The position numbers and the translations under genes are program-made. Of a stretch of DNA of 64,000 bases, positions 42,276 to 50,657 are shown piece by piece. Source of the stretch: Pseudomonas sp. CCC3.1. GTDB lineage: Bacteria > Pseudomonadota > Gammaproteobacteria > Pseudomonadales > Pseudomonadaceae. Numbering within the stretch: the stretch's first letter is position 1; each line of letters opens with the position of its first letter. A model generated the notes under the pieces. It had not been told where the DNA came from, ran no database searches, and saw only the letters and a program-made list of their open reading frames with translations. The DNA lies in the NCBI RefSeq assembly GCF_034347405.1, contig NZ_CP133778.1, forward strand, positions 4,282,501 through 4,346,500. The letters are read 5' to 3'.

Positions 42276-44789
42276 TTAGAGGCTGCGAGCAACCTGGACC
42301 TTCTCGAACACTTCGATTTTGTCGCCGACTTTAACGTCGTTGTAGCTCTTGACGCCGATACCGCATTCCATGCCAGCACGCACTTCGGACGCGTCATCTT
42401 TGAAGCGGCGCAGGGATTCCAGCTCGCCTTCGAAGATAACGATGTCTTCGCGCAGTACACGGATTGGACGGTTACGGTGAACAACACCTTCCAGCACCAT
42501 ACAACCTGCAATCGCACCGAACTTAGGCGAACGGAATACGTCGCGGACTTCAGCGATACCCAGGATGTTCTCCCGAACGTCGCTGCCAAGCATGCCGGTA
42601 AGGGCTTTCTTGACGTCTTCGATGATGTCGTAGATGACGTTGTAGTAACGCATGTCCAGGCCTTCTTGCTCGACAATCTTGCGAGCGCCAGCATCAGCAC
42701 GCACGTTGAAGCCGAACAATACAGCGTTGGAGGCCAGTGCCAGGTTAGCGTCGCTCTCGGTGATACCACCGACACCGCCGCCCACTACGCGCACTTGCAC
42801 TTCGTCGTTACCCAGGCCGCTCAGAGCGCCCTGCAGAGCTTCCAACGAACCACGGACGTCAGATTTGAGGACGATGTTAAGCGTCTTCTTCTCTTCCTGG
42901 CCCATGTTCTCGAAGATGTTTTCCAGCTTGCCTGCGTGAGCACGCGCCAGCTTCACTTCGCGGAACTTGCCTTGACGGAACAGGGCAACTTCACGCGCCT
43001 TCTTCTCGTCGGTCATTACGCTCATCTCGTCGCCAGCATCTGGCGTTCCGTCCAGGCCGAGAATCTCGACAGGGATGGATGGACCGGCTTCCTTGATTGG
43101 CTTGCCGTTCTCGTCGAGCATGGCGCGGATGCGGCCATAGTTGGAACCGACCAGAACCATGTCGCCTTGGCGCAGGGTACCGTCTTGAACCAGAACAGTC
43201 GCAACAGGGCCACGGCCTTTGTCCAGACGGGACTCAACAACTACGCCACGGCCAGGAGCCGATGGAGTCGCCTTGAGTTCCAGAACTTCAGCTTGCAGCA
43301 ATACGGCTTCGAGCAACTCGTCAACGCCCGTACCCATTTTCGCCGAGACTGAAACAAACGGAGTGTCACCACCCCACTCTTCCGACGTCACGCCGTGAAC
43401 GGACAGTTCGCTACGGATGCGATCGAGGTCAGCACCTGGCTTGTCGATTTTGTTCACTGCAACCACCAGAGGCACGCCAGCTGCTTTCGCATGCTGAACC
43501 GCTTCGATGGTTTGCGGCATTACACCGTCGTCTGCAGCCACAACCAGAATCACGATGTCAGTGGCCTTGGCACCACGTGCACGCATTGCGGTAAACGCTG
43601 CGTGACCCGGGGTATCGAGGAAAGTGACCATGCCGCGTTCGGTTTCAACGTGGTATGCACCGATGTGCTGAGTAATACCACCGGCTTCGCCAGCAGCTAC
43701 CTTGGCACGACGGATGTAGTCGAGCAGGGACGTTTTACCGTGGTCAACGTGGCCCATTACGGTCACAACCGGTGCACGGGAGAACGACTCGCCTTCGAAC
43801 TTCAGGGACTCGGCCAGGGAATCTTCCAGAGCGTTGTCGCTGACCAGAGTCACTTTGTGGCCCAGTTCTTCAGCAACCAGTTGGGCAGTTTCCTGATCCA
43901 GTACCTGGTTGATGGTCGCTGGAGTACCCAGCTTGAACATGAACTTGATGACTTCGGCAGCCTTGACCGACATCTGTGCAGCCAAATCGCCGACAGTGAT
44001 GGTCTCGCCAATCTGTACGTCACGAACCACAGGGCCGGTTGGGCTCTGGAAACCGTGAGCGTTGCGCTTCTTCAGCTTGCTCTTGCCACGACCACCGCGA
44101 CGGAAGCTGTCGCTTTCTTCGTCGGAGGTGCGAGGTGCAACGCGTGGAGTTGGCGCTTTCTCTTTAACAGAAGCACGATGCGGAGCGTTTTTGCGCTCGC
44201 CATCGCCACTGCCGCGACGATTGTTATCGTCAGCACGTGGTTTGTCTGGACGACGTTGCTCATCACGCTTGCGTGCATCTGCTGCTGGAGCAGGTGCAGC
44301 TGGTGCAGGCGCGGCTACCGGTGCAGTTTGCACAGGTGCAGGAGCAGCAACAGGCGCGGCAGTCGGAGCAGCGGCAGGCTGACGACGCGCTTCTTCTTCG
44401 GCGCGACGCTTGGACTCTTCTTCAGCCTTTTGACGTGCGGCATTTTCTACTGCACGGCGTTCATCCATCTCACGTTTGCGCTCGGCTTCAATTTCTTCCG
44501 GGCTTTGCTGTACGAAGACTTTCTTCTTGCGTACTTCAACGCTGATGCTTTTGCTTCCAGCAACACGCAGGGTACTGGTGGTTTTACGCTGCAAAGTGAT
44601 TTTGCGCGGTTCTTCCACTTTCGCCTTGTGGCTGCTTTTCAGGTGAGTCAGCAGAGCTTGCTTCTCACTGTCGGTCACATTCTGCTCGGCGGCGGTGTGC
44701 GGCAGACCTGCCTCACGCATCTGCTGCAACAGGCGCTCAACCGGTGTTTTGACCTCATCGGCCAGTTGTTTCACCGTGACTTGCGTCAT
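42276..44789 (-). CDS. infB: translation initiation factor IF-2
   Basis: An 837-residue GTPase that places initiator tRNA on the 30S subunit. An N-terminal IF2_N domain (1-55), a long charged Ala/Pro/Glu/Arg-rich linker (about 90-250) and a second IF2_N domain precede the G domain. G1 (GHVDHGKTS) is near 344, followed by DTPGHAAF and NKID, then domains II-IV. Its partner, tRNA-fMet, is encoded 2.2 kb upstream. It is 27 bp downstream of nusA. Confidence 0.97.
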   Translation of the reverse strand: MTQVTVKQLADEVKTPVERLLQQMREAGLPHTAAEQNVTDSEKQALLTHLKSSHKAKVEEPRKITLQRKTTSTLRVAGSKSISVEVRKKKVFVQQSPEEIEAERKREMDERRAVENAARQKAEEESKRRAEEEARRQPAAAPTAAPVAAPAPVQTAPVAAPAPAAPAPAADARKRDEQRRPDKPRADDNNRRGSGDGERKNAPHRASVKEKAPTPRVAPRTSDEESDSFRRGGRGKSKLKKRNAHGFQSPTGPVVRDVQIGETITVGDLAAQMSVKAAEVIKFMFKLGTPATINQVLDQETAQLVAEELGHKVTLVSDNALEDSLAESLKFEGESFSRAPVVTVMGHVDHGKTSLLDYIRRAKVAAGEAGGITQHIGAYHVETERGMVTFLDTPGHAAFTAMRARGAKATDIVILVVAADDGVMPQTIEAVQHAKAAGVPLVVAVNKIDKPGADLDRIRSELSVHGVTSEEWGGDTPFVSVSAKMGTGVDELLEAVLLQAEVLELKATPSAPGRGVVVESRLDKGRGPVATVLVQDGTLRQGDMVLVGSNYGRIRAMLDENGKPIKEAGPSIPVEILGLDGTPDAGDEMSVMTDEKKAREVALFRQGKFREVKLARAHAGKLENIFENMGQEEKKTLNIVLKSDVRGSLEALQGALSGLGNDEVQVRVVGGGVGGITESDANLALASNAVLFGFNVRADAGARKIVEQEGLDMRYYNVIYDIIEDVKKALTGMLGSDVRENILGIAEVRDVFRSPKFGAIAGCMVLEGVVHRNRPIRVLREDIVIFEGELESLRRFKDDASEVRAGMECGIGVKSYNDVKVGDKIEVFEKVQVARSL

Positions 44790-44816
44790 GCATTTCTCTC
44801 CTCAGGCCGCGCCTAA

Positions 44817-46298
44817 TTACTCGAACCAATGGGCTCGGGCGGCCATGATCAACTTGCCGGCACGATCATCGTCAATGCCGTCGATGTCGAGCAGGTCGTC
44901 AATAGACTGCTCGGCCAGGTCTTCGCGGGTAATTACGCCGCGCACCGCCAGTTCCATCGCCAAATCCTTGTCCATACCCTCAAGCGAGAGCAGGTCTTCG
45001 GCCGGATGGGCGTCTGCCAGCTTTTCCTCAGTAGCGATGGCTTTAGTCAACAAGCGATCCTTGGCCCGAGCGCGAAGCTCGTTGACGATATCTTCGTCAA
45101 AGCCGTCGATGTTGAGCATTTCTTCCACCGGTACGTAGGCAATCTCTTCCAGGCTGGTGAAGCCTTCATCAACCAGCACCTGCGCCAACTCTTCATCAAC
45201 TTCCAACTCTTCGATGAAGTTGCGCAGGATGTCGCCGGTTTCTGCTTGCTGCTTAGCCTGGATGTCCGATTCGGTCATCACGTTCAAGGTCCAGCCAGTC
45301 AACTGGCTAGCCAAACGTACGTTCTGACCGCCGCGACCAATCGCCTGGGCCAGATTGTCTGCGCCAACGGCGATGTCCATTGCATGGGCATCTTCGTCGA
45401 CAATAATTGCCGCTACTTCTGCTGGCGACATTGCGTTGATCACGAACTGCGCCGGGTTGTCATCCCAAAGGACGATATCCACTCGCTCTCCGCCCAATTC
45501 GCCGGACACTGCCTGGACGCGCGAACCGCGCATACCAATGCAAGCACCTTGCGGATCAATGCGTTTGTCTTTGGAGCGAACGGCTATTTTAGCGCGCGAT
45601 CCAGGATCTCGGGAGGCCGCCATTACTTCGATCAGGCCTTCAGAGATTTCTGGAACTTCGATACGGAACAGCTCGATCAACATCTCTGGCGCAGTGCGCG
45701 ACAGAATCAGTTGAGGACCGCGGTTCTCGGTACGAATTTCTTTCAACAATGCGCGAAGGCGTACGCCAACACGGAAAGTTTCACGCGAGATGATGTCTTC
45801 ACGGGCCAGCAACGCTTCTGCGTTGTTACCCAGATCGACGATCACGTTGTCACGTGTCACTTTTTTAACGGTGCCAGAAATGATTTCGCCCAAACGCTCG
45901 CGATAAGCATCGACTACTTGAGCGCGCTCAGCTTCGCGGACTTTTTGCACAATAACCTGTTTGGCAGTTTGTGCAGCAATCCGACCGAATTCGATAGAAT
46001 CGATTTTCTCTTCGATAATATCGCCAGCTACAGCGCCTGGCTGTTTTGCCTGGGCCTGGTCTACCGCCAACTCGATTGCTGGATCATCCAGATCTTCGTC
46101 TTCGACCACAGTCCAGCGACGGAAAGTCTCATAGTTACCGGTGTGGCGGTTGATTTCCACACGCAGATCGACTTCGTCCTCAAAACGCTTTTTGGTAGCG
46201 GTGGCCAGAGCCAGCTCCAGCGCTTCAAAAATTACGTTTGCCGGTACGCCCTTTTCATTGGACACCGACTCAACAACCAGCAGTACTTCTTTGCTCAT
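44817..46298 (-). CDS. nusA: transcription termination/antitermination factor NusA
   Basis: A 493-residue RNA polymerase-binding factor. The N-terminal domain (1-125) is followed by S1 (about 135-200), KH1 and KH2 (about 230-345), and two acidic C-terminal repeats (about 365-490: EELEVDEELAQVLVDEGFTSLEEIAYV...). It takes part in rrn antitermination via boxA, such as that at 845. The start at 46298 (MSKEVLLVVESVSNEKG) is the family start; 7 upstream codons are possible but unlikely. Confidence 0.97.
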   Translation of the reverse strand: MSKEVLLVVESVSNEKGVPANVIFEALELALATATKKRFEDEVDLRVEINRHTGNYETFRRWTVVEDEDLDDPAIELAVDQAQAKQPGAVAGDIIEEKIDSIEFGRIAAQTAKQVIVQKVREAERAQVVDAYRERLGEIISGTVKKVTRDNVIVDLGNNAEALLAREDIISRETFRVGVRLRALLKEIRTENRGPQLILSRTAPEMLIELFRIEVPEISEGLIEVMAASRDPGSRAKIAVRSKDKRIDPQGACIGMRGSRVQAVSGELGGERVDIVLWDDNPAQFVINAMSPAEVAAIIVDEDAHAMDIAVGADNLAQAIGRGGQNVRLASQLTGWTLNVMTESDIQAKQQAETGDILRNFIEELEVDEELAQVLVDEGFTSLEEIAYVPVEEMLNIDGFDEDIVNELRARAKDRLLTKAIATEEKLADAHPAEDLLSLEGMDKDLAMELAVRGVITREDLAEQSIDDLLDIDGIDDDRAGKLIMAARAHWFE

Positions 46299-46345
46299 CG
46301 TACGCCTCGCCTTTCGCAAGCCATTGGATCCGCGGGATCCGCGTC

Positions 46346-46804
46346 TCAGTCAAAACTGGGAATAATGTTGGCCTTGTCGATCATATCGATCGGCAACAAG
46401 AACTCGTGGTCCTCAACTTGCACCACTACGTCTTGTTCTTCTACGCCGCGCAGAAGGCCCTGAAAGTTGCGTCGCCCTTCAAAGGGTGAACGCAGCTTGA
46501 TCTTTACTTGCTCACCGGCGAATTGGGCAAACTGTTCAACCGTGAACAGCGGGCGCTCCATGCCAGGAGAAGAAACCTCAAGGGTGTACTCAACAGAAAT
46601 AGGATCTTCGACATCCAGAACGCCGCTGATTTGACGACTGACAATTGCGCAGTCATCCACCAAAACGCCGCCTTCCTTGTCGATATACACACGCAACATT
46701 GAATGGCGGCCCTGAGCCGAAAATTCAATACCCCAGCATTCATAGCCAAGGGCCACGACCACCGGGGCCAACAAGGCCTGCAACTCTTCTAGCTTGCTCG
46801 ACAC
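46346..46804 (-). CDS. rimP: ribosome maturation factor RimP
   Basis: A 152-residue 30S assembly factor. N-terminal alpha/beta domain (about 1-80; ALGYECWGIEFS, MLRVYIDKEGG, DDCAIVSRQISGVLDVEDPI) and C-terminal SH3-like domain (about 85-150; EVSSPGMERPL). The start is GTG at 46804, preceded by AGGGGG. It is the first protein gene of the rimP-nusA-infB operon, and an intrinsic terminator lies just upstream in the presumed leader. Confidence 0.96.
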   Translation of the reverse strand: MSSKLEELQALLAPVVVALGYECWGIEFSAQGRHSMLRVYIDKEGGVLVDDCAIVSRQISGVLDVEDPISVEYTLEVSSPGMERPLFTVEQFAQFAGEQVKIKLRSPFEGRRNFQGLLRGVEEQDVVVQVEDHEFLLPIDMIDKANIIPSFD

Positions 46805-46844
46805 CTGAACCCCCTAGTGCATGTTTGTGCATGCTGTGCAAAAT

Positions 46845-46867
46845 AAAAAAATGGGCGAAGCGCCCAT
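46845..46867 (-). terminator. intrinsic terminator in the rimP leader
   Basis: On the minus strand, ATGGGCG-CTTCG-CGCCCAT type stem followed by T7, 40 bp before the rimP GTG. It would stop transcripts before the operon unless antiterminated. Confidence 0.85.
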
Positions 46868-46913
46868 CTCTGAAACGTCGTTGAATACCGACGCTATAAA
46901 GTGTCCAGTTAAC

Positions 46914-46935
46914 AAAAAGCCCCTAATAAGGGGCT
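46914..46935 (-). terminator. tRNA-fMet terminator
   Basis: On the minus strand, AGCCCCTTATTAGGGGCT is followed by T5, 11 nt after the tRNA 3' end. Confidence 0.88.
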
Positions 46936-46945
46936 CCGCTAAAAC

Positions 46946-47022
<77 letters not shown>

Positions 47023-47038
47023 ACAAAGCTGGAGCGGA

Positions 47039-47067
47039 AGTATACGTTTGATCCTTTTCAGGGTCAA
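47039..47067 (-). promoter_or_regulatory. promoter of tRNA-fMet
   Basis: On the minus strand, TTGACC (47062-47067), a 17 bp spacer and TATACT (47039-47044) precede a GC-containing discriminator. The predicted start is near 47032, ten bases before the mature tRNA. Confidence 0.85.
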
Positions 47068-47084
47068 TGTAGCCTTCCACATAC

Positions 47085-47112
47085 AAGAAAGCCCGCTACT
47101 GCGGGCATTCTT
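47085..47112 (-). terminator. tRNA-Leu terminator
   Basis: On the minus strand, GCCCGCAGTAGCGGGC is followed by TTTCTT, just after tRNA-Leu. Confidence 0.82.
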
Positions 47113-47118
47113 GATAAT

Positions 47119-47204
47119 TGGTACCGAGAAGGGGACTCGAACCCCTACACCCTATGGGCACAACCACCTCAAGGTTGCGTGTCTACCAATTCCACCACCT
47201 CGGC
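47119..47204 (-). tRNA. tRNA-Leu (GAG)
   Basis: An 86 nt class II tRNA on the minus strand with encoded CCA. The acceptor starts GCCGAGG, the anticodon loop TTGAGGT gives GAG, a long variable arm is present, and the T arm reads GGTTCGAGTCC. It follows secG, as leuU does in E. coli. Confidence 0.97.
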
Positions 47205-47233
47205 AATACTACAGTTACATCATGAAACCCGTT

Positions 47234-47617
47234 TTACTTTTGCTCTTGAGCTGGAGGTACGTCAGTCGCTGGAGTAGCCGACTTTTGCTCATTAAGCACC
47301 GGCACATCATCTGAAGCCGGTTTTTGCTTTGGTGCTTCCAACACTGCTGGATCTGGCAAACCTACTTGAGTCAGCTCATGAGCTTTCTCTTTAGCAAAGT
47401 AACCTAACCCTAAGCTGGTTATGAAAAAACCTGCGGCAAGTATAGCAGTAAACTTACTAAGAAAGGTAGAGGAACCTTGGCTTCCGAACACAGTATTTGA
47501 TGCACCTGCTCCGAAAGATGCTCCAGCATCCGCACCTTTACCCTGTTGCAGCAATACCAGAGCAATTACGCCCAATGCACCCAACAGATGAAAAACGACT
47601 ACGACTGTTTCCAGCAT
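47234..47617 (-). CDS. secG: preprotein translocase subunit SecG
   Basis: A 127-residue inner-membrane SecYEG subunit. Two membrane helices (about 3-22 and 53-72) flank the conserved GKGADAGASFGAGASNTVFGSQG loop; the C-terminal tail is Pro/Ala/Glu-rich and cytosolic or disordered. The start at 47617 (MLETVVVV) is the family start and lies 4 bp after the tpiA stop. Confidence 0.96.
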   Translation of the reverse strand: MLETVVVVFHLLGALGVIALVLLQQGKGADAGASFGAGASNTVFGSQGSSTFLSKFTAILAAGFFITSLGLGYFAKEKAHELTQVGLPDPAVLEAPKQKPASDDVPVLNEQKSATPATDVPPAQEQK

Positions 47618-47621
47618 TTTC

Positions 47622-48377
47622 TCAGTTTCCCGCGGCGCGACAAATCGCACCGAACTCATCTGCATTCAGGGAAGCCCCACCAATGAGCCCCCCATCGATA
47701 TCCGGCATGCTGAACAGTTCGACCGCATTGGCCGCCTTCACGCTGCCGCCGTATAGAAGTCGCACACCTTGTGCAACCTCAGAATTCTTCTGCGCCAGCT
47801 GTGCGCGAATGGCCGCATGCACATCTTGCGCTTGCTGCGGTGTTGCAGTCAGTCCGGTACCAATGGCCCAGACCGGCTCGTATGCAATCACTGCGTTTGT
47901 AAAAGCCTCAATACCGAACTCATCAATGACAACGTTCAGCTGACGCTCCACAACTTCAAGCGTTTGCCCCGCCTCACGCTGCTCCAGGGTCTCCCCTATG
48001 CACAACACCGGCGTTAAGCCAGAAGCTTGAGCGGCTGCAAACTTGCGATTAAGCGTCTCATCCTGCTCACCCAAAATCAGGCGACGCTCTGAGTGCCCAA
48101 CAAGTACCAACTTGCAACCCGCATCCACCAACTGGCTCGGAGAAATTTCCCCTGTCAGCGCACCTTGCTTCTCGTCGATTGCAGCATCCTGAGCACCAAC
48201 CGAAATTGGCGTATCTTTCAAGCCATTGATTACACGATCAATAAACAAGTCAGATGGGAATACCGCAATCTCAACACCGCTCGGCAAGGCCAGATTACGC
48301 AGACCGTCGATCAGCTCAGCGACGCTGGCGCGGGTACCGTGCATCTTCCAGTTACCAGCTACCATAGTGCGACGCAT
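47622..48377 (-). CDS. tpiA: triose-phosphate isomerase
   Basis: A 251-residue TIM barrel interconverting dihydroxyacetone phosphate and glyceraldehyde-3-phosphate. Active-site K11 (GNWKMHG), H95 (GHSERR) and E167 (AYEPVWAIGTG) are in place. ATG 48377 follows GAGGT. It lies between glmM and secG, probably in one transcript. Confidence 0.98.
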   Translation of the reverse strand: MRRTMVAGNWKMHGTRASVAELIDGLRNLALPSGVEIAVFPSDLFIDRVINGLKDTPISVGAQDAAIDEKQGALTGEISPSQLVDAGCKLVLVGHSERRLILGEQDETLNRKFAAAQASGLTPVLCIGETLEQREAGQTLEVVERQLNVVIDEFGIEAFTNAVIAYEPVWAIGTGLTATPQQAQDVHAAIRAQLAQKNSEVAQGVRLLYGGSVKAANAVELFSMPDIDGGLIGGASLNADEFGAICRAAGN

Positions 48378-48443
48378 GCTTTACCTCGTCGGTCAAAGTG
48401 GGCGCAGATGTTACCCAACCACATCCGCGCTGGCAAGCCGAAT

Positions 48444-49781
48444 TCAGGCACAAACTTCACTTACCAGCTTCGCCAGCTCTTCTGCGTAACCACGAACCAT
48501 AGTTTCGTCATCACCTTCCACCATCACACGCACCAACGGCTCGGTACCCGACTTGCGCAACAACACGCGCCCACGACCTTTCATCGCCTCTGTAACACGC
48601 GCACACGCCTCTTTGATGGCGGGATGCTCAACAGGATCTACGCCACCCGCAAAGCGTACATTCAGCAGCACCTGCGGACACTTACGCAACGCCTGACGGG
48701 ACTGAGCCAGACCTTCACCACGGCGACGCAGCGCCAGCAGCACTTGCAGGGCCGCAATGATCGCATCCCCCGTTGTGGTGTGCTGGAAGCAAACGATATG
48801 CCCGGAGTTTTCACCACCGATCTGCCAATCATGCTCTTGCAAACCCGCAATGACATAACGATCTCCCACATTGGCCCGCACGAACGGAATACCAAGATCG
48901 GCCAGCGCCAGTTCAAGCCCCAGATTGCTCATCAGCGTTCCAACAACACCGCCCTGCAATTTACCGCGCTCATGCAAATCACGCGCAATGATGAACAACA
49001 GCTCATCACCATCGACGATGGCACCTGTGTGATCAACCATCAGCACTCGATCGCCATCGCCATCAAAAGCGATACCCAAATCAGCTTTCTCAGACAAAAC
49101 AGCTGCCTGTAACGACCCCATATGGGTCGAACCACAGTTGTCATTGATGTTCAGACCATTGGGTTGAGCCGACAAAACAGTGACGTTCGCGCCTAACTCT
49201 TTGAACACGCTCGGCGCGACCTTATACGTTGCACCATGCGCGCAATCGATGACGATGTTCAGACCGCTGAAGTTGGTGCTGGTCGGCACGCTGCTTTTGC
49301 AAAATTCGATATAGCGGCCAGAGGCATCATTGATACGCGACACCTTGCCCAGTTTGTCAGAGTCCACGACCGTCATTGGAGCATCCAGCAGCTCCTCGAT
49401 CATCAGCTCAACCTCGTCAGGGAGCTTGGTACCCTCACCCGAAAAGAACTTGATACCGTTATCGTCATGAGGGTTGTGCGAAGCACTGATCACGATGCCC
49501 GCTTCCGCATGGAAAGTACGCGTGAGGTACGCAATCGCCGGCGTAGGCATTGGCCCCAAGAGCATGACATCTGCCCCAGCTGCCGATAAACCGGCTTCTA
49601 GTGCAGACTCAAACATATAGCCCGAAATACGCGTGTCTTTGCCGACCAGGATTCGACAAGCACCCATGCTACGAAACGCCATACCCGCAGCCCAACCCAA
49701 CTTGAGCATGAAATCTGGGGTAATCGGATAAACGCCGACGCGACCGCGAATACCGTCGGTGCCAAAATATTTCTTCGTCAT
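48444..49781 (-). CDS. glmM: phosphoglucosamine mutase
   Basis: A 445-residue alpha-D-phosphohexomutase that converts glucosamine-6-phosphate to glucosamine-1-phosphate for UDP-GlcNAc, the precursor of peptidoglycan and LPS. The phosphoserine is S101 in ISASHNPHDDNG. The Mg-binding DGDGDR motif (near 240) and the sugar-binding GENSGH are present. It starts 16 bp after folP. Confidence 0.98.
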   Translation of the reverse strand: MTKKYFGTDGIRGRVGVYPITPDFMLKLGWAAGMAFRSMGACRILVGKDTRISGYMFESALEAGLSAAGADVMLLGPMPTPAIAYLTRTFHAEAGIVISASHNPHDDNGIKFFSGEGTKLPDEVELMIEELLDAPMTVVDSDKLGKVSRINDASGRYIEFCKSSVPTSTNFSGLNIVIDCAHGATYKVAPSVFKELGANVTVLSAQPNGLNINDNCGSTHMGSLQAAVLSEKADLGIAFDGDGDRVLMVDHTGAIVDGDELLFIIARDLHERGKLQGGVVGTLMSNLGLELALADLGIPFVRANVGDRYVIAGLQEHDWQIGGENSGHIVCFQHTTTGDAIIAALQVLLALRRRGEGLAQSRQALRKCPQVLLNVRFAGGVDPVEHPAIKEACARVTEAMKGRGRVLLRKSGTEPLVRVMVEGDDETMVRGYAEELAKLVSEVCA

Positions 49782-49797
49782 AAGTGCTCCATTGTTC

Positions 49798-50649
49798 TTA
49801 GTCGGCGGACTCTACCGCTGCGATCATCCGTACCACATCAACCGTTTCGGCAACGTCATGGACGCGAACAATACGCGCCCCTTTAGTCACAGCAAGTGCT
49901 GCCAGCGCAAGACTGCCATAAAGGCGCTCACCGACTGGCCGATTCAACGTCTGCCCGATCATACTTTTACGCGACACACCCACCAGCAATGGCCGCCCCA
50001 ACGCATGCAGGGTGTCCATGTGCTTAAACAGACTCAGGTTGTGTTGCAGTGTTTTTGCAAAGCCAAAGCCCGGATCAAGGACGATGCGCTCAGCTGCAAT
50101 TCCAGCCGCCGCGCAACACTCCATTCGCTCAACCAGAAATGCCGAAACCTCACCCACCAGATCGGCGTAATGCGGATTATCCTGCATATCGCCCGGCTCA
50201 CCCAGCATATGCATCAGACATACCGGCAGCCCCGTGGCAGCAGCAGCCTGCACGGCACCTTCTCGGCGCAGCGAGCGCACATCATTGATAAGCCCCGCCC
50301 CCAGGCGCGCAACTTCGGTCATGACAATTGGCGCGGAGGTATCGACCGAGATAATCACATCAAGTTCACGACTGATGCGCTCGACAACAGGAGCGACCCG
50401 ATCAAGCTCTTCTTGTGGCAACACTACGCGAGCACCTGGACGCGTGGACTCACCCCCCACATCAATCAGGGTGGCGCCCGCCAACACCATAGCCTCGGCA
50501 TGGCGCAAAGCCGCATCTACCGGAGCGAAGCGACCGCCATCAGAGAACGAGTCAGGAGTGACATTAAGAATACCCATAACATGCGCATGGGTTAAATCAA
50601 GAACCCGGTTGCCGCAAGGCAACCGGGTCAGGGACTGAGCAGAAGTCAT
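49798..50649 (-). CDS. folP: dihydropteroate synthase
   Basis: A 283-residue TIM-barrel enzyme that joins 4-aminobenzoate to the pterin made by FolK; it is the sulfonamide target. Conserved motifs are MGILNVTPDSFSDGGRF (near 24-40), DVGGESTRPGA (near 61-71) and the later DPGFGFAKT. It starts 8 bp after ftsH and is followed by glmM, the usual gamma-proteobacterial order. Confidence 0.98.
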   Translation of the reverse strand: MTSAQSLTRLPCGNRVLDLTHAHVMGILNVTPDSFSDGGRFAPVDAALRHAEAMVLAGATLIDVGGESTRPGARVVLPQEELDRVAPVVERISRELDVIISVDTSAPIVMTEVARLGAGLINDVRSLRREGAVQAAAATGLPVCLMHMLGEPGDMQDNPHYADLVGEVSAFLVERMECCAAAGIAAERIVLDPGFGFAKTLQHNLSLFKHMDTLHALGRPLLVGVSRKSMIGQTLNRPVGERLYGSLALAALAVTKGARIVRVHDVAETVDVVRMIAAVESAD

Positions 50650-50657
50650 TTCAAGCC

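Noticed and set aside
44829..46463. 544-codon plus-strand frame opposite nusA
   Set aside because: Antisense shadow of nusA without recognisable protein features; similar frames occur opposite infB and pnp.
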